Under the pieces are notes generated by a model. The model worked only from the letters and a program-made list of their open reading frames with translations. It did not search any database and had not been told where the DNA came from. A program made the position numbers and the translations under genes. Positions 9,301 to 16,629 of a stretch of DNA of 64,000 nt are shown here, in pieces. Position 1 is the stretch's first letter. Each line of letters opens with the position of its first letter. This DNA is from Candidatus Cohnella colombiensis (lineage in GTDB: Bacteria > Bacillota > Bacilli > Paenibacillales > Paenibacillaceae). The stretch spans positions 3,100,001 through 3,164,000 of the forward strand of contig CP119317.1 of the NCBI GenBank assembly GCA_029203125.1. Reading direction: 5' to 3'.

Positions 9301-10420
9301 TGTTAGGCCCTAGATGATTCATCGTGAGGGAATAGATCTTATGGTTAGTCCCAGTCGTGCCGAGCGATACGATCGTCGTTTCCGAAGGATACTGTGCTGT
9401 AATAGAGTTGATCGTCTTCGTCGTATGCAAATCGAACTTAGCAGTCTGATTCGTCGGTACGATCATACCCGGCACAACGCTAACATCTATGTTTCCTTCA
9501 CTGTATAGCCGATCCTTCATATCATTTTCATTTGCAACTTTGAAAAATTTAAATGCATACGTTTTGCTCGCCCCAGGTGCAAGCGTCAAGCTCGTGTTTG
9601 GTAGATAGCCTCGGTTTGTGCTCTTGATTACATTGGAATGGATATAGAACACGTTGAGACCTTCCCCCCATCCCCCTTGGTCCATCGCCCACATACTGCC
9701 AGGATGCTCTTCAATACGCCAACGATCTTGATACTCGAAGCCAGCGCCTGTGCTAGAATCAGGTACCATGAGTAGGAAAGGACCGATCCCGCTCGGTCTC
9801 GCTGCCGTAATATACGAGCTGTTTTTGCCTACAAAGGAGTGGGTCAGTACGCGTGTTTCATAAATTTGCTCATTGCCTCCCCCTGTCCAAAATTCATTGA
9901 AGGGCAATGGAAGTCCCACATCTCCAAACTCAATCGTCTGACTGCTCGTATTCGTAATTTCAAATGACCATAGGAAGTAATCGCTGACTAAAGAATACGT
10001 GTTTACGAGCTTGAAGTTTTTTACACCATTCGTATTCGCGGAATTCTGATAGGTGATCGTTACTGTATTGCCGCTTTGACTTTGCGTCCTGACATCGGAA
10101 GAGCTCTGCGTCATCGCCGTCTGCCAAGCGCCTGTTCCAAGCCTGTATTTGAACATAAGCTCGCCAAGCCATTGATGATCGGATGTGTTCTGTTTCGGGG
10201 TTACTGTCGGATTCATGACATATTGGGTGCTGAACGTATCTCCGACTAGCTTCAGTGAATTGATTTCGCCGTTCGTTCCGGTTGAGACATTAAAATTGCT
10301 GTTAGAAATCGTATATGCGGAAGCGACCTTAGGGAGAACGAGCAACAGAAAAGCGGTCACAATAAGGGCTGCCACAATCGTTAGCGTTTTGCGAGTACGG
10401 GGTACAAGAGAAATTAACAT
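6356..10420 (-). CDS. Secreted multidomain glycan-active protein (DUF5695-like + PKD-like + LamG + F5/8C-like)
   Basis: An exported protein of about 1354 aa. The start is ATG 10420 with AAAGGAGG 8 nt upstream. The signal peptide covers residues 1-36 (TIVAALIVTAFLLLVLPKVASA). Residues ~38-900 form one large domain rich in Trp and Gly (FWTGGG, WGWGDDWGYTHAQFLAEKNVQ) whose middle looks like an alpha/alpha-barrel; I associate it with DUF5695-type proteins, from memory. Then come a PKD/Ig-like domain at ~910-1000 (AGTATDDGQPSGTLTTTW), a LamG/jellyroll domain at ~1005-1205 (YLFNETSGTTASDSSGNGKNA) and an F5/8C-like carbohydrate-binding domain at ~1212-1354. There is no cell-wall anchor motif. A LacI regulator lies directly upstream on the same strand, with a palindromic operator between the two genes. 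It probably degrades or binds an extracellular polysaccharide; the substrate is unknown. Confidence 0.8.
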   Translation of the reverse strand: MLISLVPRTRKTLTIVAALIVTAFLLLVLPKVASAYTISNSNFNVSTGTNGEINSLKLVGDTFSTQYVMNPTVTPKQNTSDHQWLGELMFKYRLGTGAWQTAMTQSSSDVRTQSQSGNTVTITYQNSANTNGVKNFKLVNTYSLVSDYFLWSFEITNTSSQTIEFGDVGLPLPFNEFWTGGGNEQIYETRVLTHSFVGKNSSYITAARPSGIGPFLLMVPDSSTGAGFEYQDRWRIEEHPGSMWAMDQGGWGEGLNVFYIHSNVIKSTNRGYLPNTSLTLAPGASKTYAFKFFKVANENDMKDRLYSEGNIDVSVVPGMIVPTNQTAKFDLHTTKTINSITAQYPSETTIVSLGTTGTNHKIYSLTMNHLGPNNITVNYGNGETTVLQFYAIEPIDAAIQRHSTFMVNSTQWNVPGDLRDKVFDDWMMQTKSKRNVFNGYWGWGDDWGYTHAQFLAEKNVQTPIASEVKALDQYLTVAIWGKLMGEHQTDYLIHDFLMPDPNTTPTYRGYAYPHIYNTYFSMYKIAKLYPTLITYDNARTTYLLRAYNIFNALYGSGVAYNWNTGLMGEMTTPEIIKALQDEGYTTQANNLISKMATKYNNFVNTTYPYGSEYNYDNTGEEAVYTLAKMNNNTTMKSKINAKTRAARGQMPVWYYYADPVTITGENWWNFQYTVSLAGYTMDDWIRNHSATPEVEQRLSYAAKIANVGAINSGQISSDPANIGAVAWTYQAEKGNYPALGVGGGALQNGWRGMAGEADLGLFGAIKILSSDVAVDPIFGLYCYGCEVTDSSGNYTVIPKDGVFQRLNLITEKFGLELERDKYTSATIAKAKNTVNLTLKNATSGIAHTTKLTMKGLAAGSYNVLVNNTVVGSVTAVNNVNTVVTLSIGTAATYDIKLQQGTPPANTAPVVNAGTNGTFTLPAAVVLAGTATDDGQPSGTLTTTWTLISGPGTVSFANANSVNTTATVSVAGAYVFRLTASDGALSANATVTHTVLPAVVVPEVIAQYLFNETSGTTASDSSGNGKNATLSGGTSWVAGKSGNALSLNGSNAYASLPSGIVSGLNDFTIATWVKVNSLSDWARIFDFGTGTSNYMFLAPRAGGSGLRFSITSSGNGSEQQLNATVLPTGTWKHVAVTLTGTTGRMYVDGVQVAINSNMTLKPSSLGSTTLNYIGRSQFSDPYLNGVIDDFRIYSRALSATEVGTLAGSTPTASNIAPLGTASTSYISSWESLAGLNDGYTPTSSIDRGHSVYGNWNNPNTTQWVQYDFTQNYTISSMDVYWFDDDQGIDLPASCSIQYWNGTAWVNVASPSGLGVLANQYNTTTFTPVSTNKIRLNIVAKATTSTGLESWKVFGY

Positions 10421-10577
10421 GAATGATGCCTCCTTTAATTTTTGGGGTTGGCAACTTCCTTCCTTCTCTAGGTGGTCAAAACTCACTCAATTTTTTAAAA
10501 TAGCCAATCATCGCCTCCTCTCTGTTATCGCATAATTCGCACTTAATCCACCTCCCTTCAATTCTCTTTTTTTCGAC

Positions 10578-10631
10578 AAAAAAACCCTATTCTACAGTGG
10601 CAAATGATACGACCGCTGCAGGAAATAGGGT
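10578..10631 (-). terminator. Hairpin with T-run between lacI and the glycan-active gene
   Basis: The arms ACCCTATT and AATAGGGT enclose an inner partial stem (CTGCAGCGG / CCACTGTAG region). On the minus strand the hairpin is followed by TTTTTTT. It may simply end the lacI transcript. If the downstream gene is transcribed from a promoter near the 10674-10693 operator, the hairpin would lie in its leader and act as an attenuator. Confidence 0.65.
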
Positions 10632-10673
10632 GGGAATAGTTAGAGTGACAAAGAAATAATATAGGAATCAATT

Positions 10674-10693
10674 AAATCTAAACGTTTAGATTT
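10674..10693. promoter_or_regulatory. LacI-type operator, perfect 20-bp palindrome
   Basis: The half-site AAATCTAAAC is followed directly by its exact reverse complement GTTTAGATTT. The TAAACGTTTA core is typical of LacI-family operators. It lies between the lacI stop and the large secreted-protein gene. A related site (TAAACGTTTAGAT) precedes lacI itself, which supports autoregulation plus control of the downstream gene. Confidence 0.7.
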
Positions 10694-10711
10694 TGTTGCA
10701 AAAACAAGTGC

Positions 10712-11749
10712 TTATTCTATCAATCGCATGACTGAGTCTCTCTCAATGAGTCTGCATAGCGGCATCTGGCTAACTTCGGTAGTTTCACCCTGCATCAGAC
10801 GAGATAGAGCCTCCATCGCCTGAAACCCCATTTCATGAAGCGGTAAACTCATCGTCGTAATTCTCGGCATTAAATAATCGCTAAACTCACGGTTATCAAA
10901 GCCCATTACAGACAACTCTTCAGGCATTCTGACCCCTAAATCCGTCGCTGCACGCAACACACCAACTGCCATTACATCATTCATGGCCAAAATCGCCGTT
11001 GGACGCTGACGAAGCGCTAACAGCTCTTGGGTCAATCGATACCCCGATTCAGCCTCCCAGTTGCCCATCTTAATATACTGCGGATCAAACGGCAGCTCGA
11101 AATCGGTAACCGCCTTGTAATATCCGTTAAATCGCAGCCGAGAAGGGGTTGAATTCATCGTGCCGCTAATGATTGCAATTCTAGAATGACCATGCTGAAC
11201 GAGATAAGACATCGCCTCGTATGAAGCTTGTTCGTCATTGTATTGGATCGATACATCGTTCTGCGTGTAGCTGTATGTATATACGATCGGCTTACCTAGC
11301 GTATCGCACAACCCGGTCAAGTCGCGCGGGTGTACACCAATATAGATTATCCCTTCAACCTGCTTGCTAAGGAGCTCGTCCACCGCATTGTCCACATCTT
11401 GGCGATAAGCCTCCGTCTGATGCAGATTGCGTCCGACTCGCTTGTCCAATCGAAGGTTCGTTAAAAGAATATGCATGTCCATACGCTCCGCGCAGTCGTG
11501 AATACCATCGATAATTTCCGGGACGTTAAAAACCGTCACGTCCTCAGCGATAACTCCGATCGTATTCGTACGTTTGCGCTTTAGGCTTTGTGCCGCATTA
11601 TTCGGTTTATAGTTCATTTCTTGAATGACCCTAAGCACGCGTTCGCGAGTGTTCAGCTTGACGTTACGCGTTCCATTCAATACATAGGATACAGTTGCAA
11701 TTGATACGTTAGCTCTAGCAGCGATATCTTTAATGCCTACACCTGACAA
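10712..11749 (-). CDS. LacI-family transcriptional regulator
   Basis: A 345-aa repressor-type regulator. The N-terminal helix-turn-helix and hinge helix read IKDIAARANVSIATVSYVLNG and NAAQSLKRKRTNTIGVI. The rest is a periplasmic-binding-protein-like effector domain (IIYIGVHPRDL, IISGTMNSTPSRLRFNGY, AILAMNDVMAVG, VMGFDNREFSDY). The start is TTG 11749 with GAGGTG upstream. A promoter and operator lie at 11763-11820. The effector is probably a sugar released by the neighbouring secreted protein, but it cannot be named. It belongs with the glycan-active gene downstream and perhaps the esterase upstream. Confidence 0.9.
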   Translation of the reverse strand: MSGVGIKDIAARANVSIATVSYVLNGTRNVKLNTRERVLRVIQEMNYKPNNAAQSLKRKRTNTIGVIAEDVTVFNVPEIIDGIHDCAERMDMHILLTNLRLDKRVGRNLHQTEAYRQDVDNAVDELLSKQVEGIIYIGVHPRDLTGLCDTLGKPIVYTYSYTQNDVSIQYNDEQASYEAMSYLVQHGHSRIAIISGTMNSTPSRLRFNGYYKAVTDFELPFDPQYIKMGNWEAESGYRLTQELLALRQRPTAILAMNDVMAVGVLRAATDLGVRMPEELSVMGFDNREFSDYLMPRITTMSLPLHEMGFQAMEALSRLMQGETTEVSQMPLCRLIERDSVMRLIE

Positions 11750-11762
11750 ACCAACACCTCTT

Positions 11763-11830
11763 TTTAAACGTTTAGATATGGTATATTTTGGTTATATCAC
11801 ACATTATGCCTTTTATGCAAGCGCTTTCTT
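11763..11830 (-). promoter_or_regulatory. lacI promoter with LacI operator and cre-like site
   Basis: On the minus strand, TTGCAT (11815-11820) and TATAAC (11791-11796) are separated by 18 bp and make a plausible sigma-A promoter. Downstream, TAAACGTTTA with the extended half-site GTTTAGAT (11763-11778) matches the operator at 10674. On the plus strand, ATGCAAGCGCTTTCTT at 11815-11830 fits the CcpA cre consensus except for one base and overlaps the -35. It suggests catabolite control. Confidence 0.55.
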
Positions 11831-11853
11831 GATTTTTTGATTGTAAGCATACG

Positions 11854-11892
11854 AAAAAACCGCTACTTTGCGCAAAAAGGCAAAGTAGCAGT
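11854..11892 (-). terminator. Intrinsic terminator of the esterase gene
   Basis: A GCTACTTTGC / GCAAAGTAGC stem around a short loop is followed on the minus strand by GGTTTTTT. It is located 36 bp past the esterase stop codon. Confidence 0.8.
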
Positions 11893-11927
11893 TCTAAATA
11901 AAATGCATCAAGCAAAATTGACCTAAT

Positions 11928-12800
11928 TTACAAACCTGCATAGAAAAGCAGATACGACTCCGTATTGGCTTTCCAATAATGACTGTCATGCCCGCCGGAT
12001 GAAGAATGGAGCTGCACCTGAACACCTACTGCTTTCAATTTCGCATACAATTGATCCGTCGTTTCGATTACATGTTGCATATCACGATCGCCATAATCTA
12101 GGTACACGTCAAGCTTACTAAGATCGAGTGAATCTGCTAAATAGAGCGGATCGGTTTTCTTCCTCATCGCTTCATCTTTATATAGCCAATCTAAGCTTTC
12201 AGTCGAATCGAGAAACATCGCTGGACTATGTCCCCCTGCTTTACTGAACAAATCCTGATGAGTAAACGCTAAGAATAATGCTGCAAAGCCACCCATGGAA
12301 AGTCCGCCAATCGATCTCCCTTCACGAGTCGCTATCGTGCTGTAGTGATAATCGATGTAACTGATCAGATCCTTGGTTATGTAGTCCTCATAGCGGCCGT
12401 ACTGCCGGCCAGACTTCGTATAGGTGTGATCTGCATAGTTGGTACCATAGCTATTATCATAATCTGGCATGACGATAATTAATGGCTTTATTTTTTTGTC
12501 ATCGATCAATTTCGTTGTCTTCGTGGCCACATCCATGTCTTTATTCCATGACTTCTCGTTACCACCTTGGCCATGCAGTAAGTAGAGGACAGGATAACGA
12601 AGGGATGATGAATATCCTTTGGGCAAATAGACCTGCACCTTCATGTCCTTATCCAAGGAATCGCTGTGCATGCTAATTTTATCCACATATGCGTTTGTCT
12701 GACCATCAGAAGCTATCGTTTGTGCCGTACTTGAGAACTCGGAGCAGCCCATTATCGAACAAGCAAATAAAAAGACCAGCAAGAGTATGAAAGATTTCAA
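11928..12800 (-). CDS. Esterase-D-like alpha/beta hydrolase lipoprotein
   Basis: A 290-aa secreted lipoprotein of the putative-esterase family. The signal peptide ends in a lipobox (CSIMGCSEF), so it should be tethered to the outer face of the membrane. The nucleophile elbow is SIGGLSMGGFAAL, a likely acid is in DYGDRDMQH, and the catalytic His is in SSGGHDSHYW. The oxyanion region VLYLLHGQGGNEKSW is typical. The start is TTG 12800 with GGAGG 6 nt upstream. Such enzymes often remove acetyl or feruloyl groups from polysaccharides, which would suit the adjacent LacI and glycan-active genes. That link is inferred from proximity only. Confidence 0.85.
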   Translation of the reverse strand: MKSFILLLVFLFACSIMGCSEFSSTAQTIASDGQTNAYVDKISMHSDSLDKDMKVQVYLPKGYSSSLRYPVLYLLHGQGGNEKSWNKDMDVATKTTKLIDDKKIKPLIIVMPDYDNSYGTNYADHTYTKSGRQYGRYEDYITKDLISYIDYHYSTIATREGRSIGGLSMGGFAALFLAFTHQDLFSKAGGHSPAMFLDSTESLDWLYKDEAMRKKTDPLYLADSLDLSKLDVYLDYGDRDMQHVIETTDQLYAKLKAVGVQVQLHSSSGGHDSHYWKANTESYLLFYAGL

Positions 12801-12922
12801 TGAGTTCCTCCTTCAGGAATTAAATGACATAATAGTCATTAATATCTTACATCCCCGGCGCCTGATTCACAATCCGACTTGCGATGGATATAATCGACCG
12901 ACCTAGAACCGTACGATAACAT

Positions 12923-13804
12923 TCATACACCTCGTAAATCACCAATCCCCTTACATACTTCATCCAAGCGGTCCCTAATCAGAATCTTACTTGAATACAA
13001 TTCGGGGATGTTCAAATAACCGAAATAAACACCTGCCACACCGCCCGCAATTGCACCAATTGTATCTGAATCTCCACCTAAGTTGGCAGCCTTCTGGACA
13101 ACCTCCGCGAAGGAAGCAGAAGTTAACAGGATATGTAGCACCCATCGAAAAGTGTGCACAACGAAGCCGCTTGGCTCGCAATCAGGGACTGCGTGTACTT
13201 TGTGTTCGTAGTCGGTGTGCTTGATTTCGGACTCAATCGCATCCTGCAGATTTGTCTCACCCATCATAATTCTGTACACGATTCGGGAGTAGATTTCGCA
13301 AGCCTCATTACATCTCTCATCATAGTGGGTCATCTTCGATTGCATTCGGGCAACTCGCTCCACATCTTGAAGCTTGGGGTAACATAAAGCAACTGGAAGA
13401 CAACGCATCAAAGAGCCGTTACCTGCAGAATGACCAAGCACCGAATGAGTGCGGATCGCAGCATCGTACCAGTTTCCATCATACTCTCTGATTGTATGTC
13501 GGATAATATTTCCTACATCCTTGGGCAATGTTCGATACCATTGAAGGAACCTGCCCCCGATCTCTTGCATCGGATCCAGTGGGTTAGCTAGAATGCCTTC
13601 CGCTACACATAGCGTCATCATTGTGTCATCTGTTACTTCTCCAGCATCCAGATTCCAAACGCCACCGCCTATGATCTCAGTGAGATTACCGTGCTCTTTC
13701 ATAATTTCACTTCGAGACATAAATTCGGTTGTTCCTCCTAGAGCATCTCCCACAGCCACACCATACAAACCACCTCTGATCCGATCTATCAGTTGCATAC
13801 CCAT
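12923..13804 (-). CDS. ADP-ribosylglycohydrolase family protein
   Basis: A 293-aa enzyme of the DraG/ARH family, which cleaves ADP-ribose from proteins or small molecules using a dinuclear Mg centre. Signature segments seen are GGLYGVAVGDALGGTTEF, EVTDDTMMTLCVAEG (metal-binding Thr-Asp-Asp), AGNGSLMRCLPVAL and GGDSDTIGAIAGGVAGVYFG (second metal Asp set). The length is normal. Its start overlaps the 3' end of a broken NadR-like ATPase gene, a sign of former translational coupling. An NrtR-like NUDIX regulator lies just upstream, so the locus appears devoted to NAD/ADP-ribose turnover. The in-vivo substrate is unknown. Confidence 0.88.
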   Translation of the reverse strand: MGMQLIDRIRGGLYGVAVGDALGGTTEFMSRSEIMKEHGNLTEIIGGGVWNLDAGEVTDDTMMTLCVAEGILANPLDPMQEIGGRFLQWYRTLPKDVGNIIRHTIREYDGNWYDAAIRTHSVLGHSAGNGSLMRCLPVALCYPKLQDVERVARMQSKMTHYDERCNEACEIYSRIVYRIMMGETNLQDAIESEIKHTDYEHKVHAVPDCEPSGFVVHTFRWVLHILLTSASFAEVVQKAANLGGDSDTIGAIAGGVAGVYFGYLNIPELYSSKILIRDRLDEVCKGIGDLRGV

Positions 13805-14040
13805 TCCCCCAAGCTTCTATATTTCATGAACCGCCGCAACACCTCATTCACGATGATCGAGCGTTCCTCTAACGTGCCCCTTAGAAGAAAATACGGTATC
13901 CGCCTCAAGTTAAGATCAGCTATAATTTGTTTTTGAAAAATCTGCCTCTCCACATCTCCTGACCGGTCCCATGTATTATCATAGGGAATATCTGTCCCGC
14001 ACAGGAAGACAAGATCATATCGTCTAGCAGGCGACGACCA
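13789..14040 (-). pseudogene. Truncated NadR-like (ribosylnicotinamide kinase-type) ATPase, C-terminal relic
   Basis: On the minus strand about 80 codons are open and encode a sequence resembling the C-terminal half of NadR-like AAA ATPases: YDLVFLCGTDIPYDNTWDRS, then ERQIFQKQIIADL and RIPYFLLRGTLEER. No Walker A region or start codon precedes it; a TGA stops the frame at 14041-14043. The relic's stop codon lies inside the first codons of the ADP-ribosylglycohydrolase gene. A different frame immediately upstream has an AGGAG site and an ATG but encodes unrelated sequence and soon stops, so the 5' part was deleted or frameshifted. Family assignment is from recognition. Confidence 0.7.
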
Positions 14041-14099
14041 TCATGACAGCAATCAAACCCGACATTGTCCACATTCGATTCATTAAAACCCACTCCTAA

Positions 14100-14120
14100 T
14101 AATATCAATATGACAATATC
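14100..14120 (-). promoter_or_regulatory. Putative NrtR operator upstream of the nadR-like/ADP-ribosylglycohydrolase unit
   Basis: The minus strand reads GATATTGTCATATTGATATT. It shares the block ATATTGTCAT followed by an A/T-rich TGA-containing arm with the site upstream of the NrtR-like gene (14938-14958). It lies in the 98-bp gap between that regulator and the relic gene. Confidence 0.5.
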
Positions 14121-14138
14121 AAGCGATAAAAAGAATAC

Positions 14139-14912
14139 CTAGCTGTAAATAGACAACCGAGGTACTGAATCTGTGAAACGGTATAGCTGCGCAGCACGCT
14201 GAGAGTATTGGTTCGATTGTAGCCGCTCGCCATTGCGACCTAGCACCTCTTCGATAATGCCCTTGCGACTTTGGGTGGACGTAATCTTGCGAATGAAATT
14301 CCTTTCCTCAAACGACGGTACGACCGCTTGGATCACCTGATAGAGTTCACCAATCGTGAAAGCCTCAGGTAGAAATTGTCTGGCAATCGTCGTCGTGAGC
14401 ATCTTGCTCTGGATTTGCTGGAGCGCATCAGCCAGAATAGCATGATGGTCAAAGGCAAGATCCATGCCCATTGCCTCATCTACTGAAAATAGCCTCACAT
14501 CCGCAGCATCATCATCGGCACGGCGACTTGCGAGGTATTGCTCATGTACTAAAGCAAAGTAGGCATGCGAGATGATCCATCCTCGCGGGTCGCGTCCAGG
14601 AGTACTATACGCATTGAAATATTCAATATGAATATCTTTTACTCCGGTCTCTTCCTCCAGTTCTCGCTTCGCGCTATCGAGCAGAGTCTCCGTCTCCTTC
14701 GAGAATCCGCCGGGGAGAGCCCATTGTCCCTCGAACGGCCAACCCTTTCGTTGGATGAGCAGCACCTCAAGCTTCCGATTTGGCAGTGACTTCTTCGTCG
14801 TCCGACGTGGAGTCGACGTGATCGTGAAGATCACGATGTCCGCTGGTGCGCCATCTGGTGTTCGATATTTACTAGAGGAATAATTCGCTGCTTCATCTGA
14901 ATTTGTACTCAC
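14139..14912 (-). CDS. NrtR-like NUDIX/winged-helix regulator of NAD metabolism
   Basis: A 257-aa protein with an N-terminal NUDIX fold (ALPGGFSKETETLLDSAKRE followed by LEEETGV, close to the GX5EX7REUXEEXGU box) and a C-terminal ~80-aa winged-helix-like domain (EAFTIGELYQVIQAV, RNFIRKITSTQSRKGIIEEV). This arrangement matches NrtR, which senses ADP-ribose and represses NAD biosynthesis or salvage genes. The GTG start at 14912 is the in-frame choice. The gene is followed by a broken NadR-like gene and an ADP-ribosylglycohydrolase, and similar palindromic motifs precede both units. A pure ADP-ribose pyrophosphatase role is the alternative. Confidence 0.8.
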   Translation of the reverse strand: MSTNSDEAANYSSSKYRTPDGAPADIVIFTITSTPRRTTKKSLPNRKLEVLLIQRKGWPFEGQWALPGGFSKETETLLDSAKRELEEETGVKDIHIEYFNAYSTPGRDPRGWIISHAYFALVHEQYLASRRADDDAADVRLFSVDEAMGMDLAFDHHAILADALQQIQSKMLTTTIARQFLPEAFTIGELYQVIQAVVPSFEERNFIRKITSTQSRKGIIEEVLGRNGERLQSNQYSQRAAQLYRFTDSVPRLSIYS

Positions 14913-14937
14913 TCATGTTCACCACCCTGCATCATTC

Positions 14938-14958
14938 AATATTGTCATTATGACATAA
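14938..14958 (-). promoter_or_regulatory. Putative NrtR autoregulatory operator
   Basis: The core TGTCAT-T-ATGACA (14943-14955) is a perfect dyad with 6-bp arms, sitting in ATATTGTCATTATGACATAA, about 30 bp before the GTG start of the NrtR-like gene. A closely related motif lies upstream of the next unit at 14100-14120. Confidence 0.55.
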
Positions 14959-15061
14959 TTGATTGATGTGTCAAGAGGTTCCACATTAAATTTATTTTGA
15001 CAGTAACTATCATTTGATATAGACTGTCAATATTAATAATATCCAAAAGGTGGAATGCTGG

Positions 15062-16570
15062 ATGAGTAATTTAGGAAATCGCAAATGGTGGGTGCTTGTA
15101 GCCATTGCCTGCTCGATGTTAGCGGTAAGCTTAGACATGACCGTTTTGAATGTGGCTCTCCCCACATTAGCAACGGAACTTAACGCCTCAACAAGTGAAT
15201 TGCAGTGGTTCGCCAACGCTTATAACTTAGTACTAGCTGCTCTACTTCTTCCTGCTGGTATGCTCGGCGATCGATACGGCCGAAAGAAGCTCATGCTTCT
15301 AGCTTTGGTACTATTCGGAGTTGCCTCACTAGGCTGTGCTTATTCCAGTTCAACCGAGATGCTGATTTCAATGAGAGCATTGCTCGGACTGGGTTCCGCT
15401 TTCCTCATTCCGCTCTCAATGTCTGTTCTACCAGCACTATTTTCAGGCGATGAGCGTACGAAAGCAATGACCATCTGGGCGACGGCCAATATGCTCGGAA
15501 TCCCTCTCGGACCTATCTTAGGTGGCTGGCTTCTGAAGCACTACTCCTGGGGCTCAGTCTTCCTTATCAATGTTCCCGTTGTAATCATCGCATTGCTCGC
15601 AGTTGGTCTATTAATGCCTGAATCGAGAAGTAACCAACGACCTAGCATCGACTTGATAGGCATTGTAACCTCGAGTCTCGGACTTGTATGTATTACCTAT
15701 GGAGTCATACGTGCAGGTGATTACGGGTGGAGTGATTCTCTTTCAATCCTAAGCTTGATAGGAGGACTCGTGGCGTTAGCTGTATTCATTATTGGGCAGC
15801 GACGAGCAGCACATTCATTGATAGACTTGTCGTTGTTCAGCTATAAAAGCTTCACATGGGGCTCGCTACTAGCTACATGTATAACCTTTGCATTGTTTGG
15901 GATGTTGTTTACATTACCTCTCTTTTTCCAAGCTGTCGGCGGAAGCGATTCATTCGATACAGGATTGCGCTTGTTACCCTTAATAGTCGGTCTCATTATA
16001 GGTGCTAAGCTAGCCGATCGACTCATTGCAGCAATCGGGACAAAATTTAACGTCGCATTCGGTTTTGCCATCATGGCAATAGGGTTACTCGTCGGATCAG
16101 CTACGAGTATTCATAGCAGTTATGGCTTTGTAGCCCTGTGGATAACATTAACAGGAATGGGATTGGGATTAACCCTCCCAGCGACTATGGGATCGGCAAT
16201 TAGCGTGCTTTCGGCAGAACGAGCCGGTGTAGGGTCCGCATTAATTATGGCTCTACGACAAGTTGGCGGTGTGATTGGGGTCGCACTCCTTGGTTCTGCA
16301 CTTAACTACAACTATCGAAATGGACTCGATCTCGCCAGCGTTCCAGACACTGTTGCCGACACCGTAAGCCAAGGCGTGACTGCCGGCATCGCCGTAGCCC
16401 ATAACCTAAATTCCAAAGAATTATTAGTAAGTGTTCAGAATGCTTTCATACATGGGATGGGGTCAATGTTATGGATATGTGGTGGCATTGCAATTGTTAG
16501 CATCGTCCTTACTTTAATCTTTCTGCCTAAGCAATTAGGTGTAAGTCAGTCCGAGTCTATCACGGTTTGA
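15062..16570 (+). CDS. MFS drug efflux transporter, DHA2 (14-TM) type
   Basis: A multidrug efflux permease of about 502 aa, probably a proton antiporter. The start ATG 15062 has AAGGTGG 8 nt upstream, so the in-frame GTG at 15050 is not preferred. N-terminal motifs are typical of the QacA/SmvA branch: MTVLNVALPTLATEL, LPAGMLGDRYGRKKLML (motif A) and LGIPLGPILGGWLLKHYSWGS (motif C). About fourteen hydrophobic segments are spread over the length. The TetR gene 60 bp downstream on the same strand probably controls it. The substrates are unknown. Confidence 0.9.
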   Translation: MSNLGNRKWWVLVAIACSMLAVSLDMTVLNVALPTLATELNASTSELQWFANAYNLVLAALLLPAGMLGDRYGRKKLMLLALVLFGVASLGCAYSSSTEMLISMRALLGLGSAFLIPLSMSVLPALFSGDERTKAMTIWATANMLGIPLGPILGGWLLKHYSWGSVFLINVPVVIIALLAVGLLMPESRSNQRPSIDLIGIVTSSLGLVCITYGVIRAGDYGWSDSLSILSLIGGLVALAVFIIGQRRAAHSLIDLSLFSYKSFTWGSLLATCITFALFGMLFTLPLFFQAVGGSDSFDTGLRLLPLIVGLIIGAKLADRLIAAIGTKFNVAFGFAIMAIGLLVGSATSIHSSYGFVALWITLTGMGLGLTLPATMGSAISVLSAERAGVGSALIMALRQVGGVIGVALLGSALNYNYRNGLDLASVPDTVADTVSQGVTAGIAVAHNLNSKELLVSVQNAFIHGMGSMLWICGGIAIVSIVLTLIFLPKQLGVSQSESITV

Positions 16571-16629
16571 CGAGTGCTATCGCCGTTGGGTAAACTGAAG
16601 GGAGAGTGACGGCTGTAGGAGGGTAAGTC

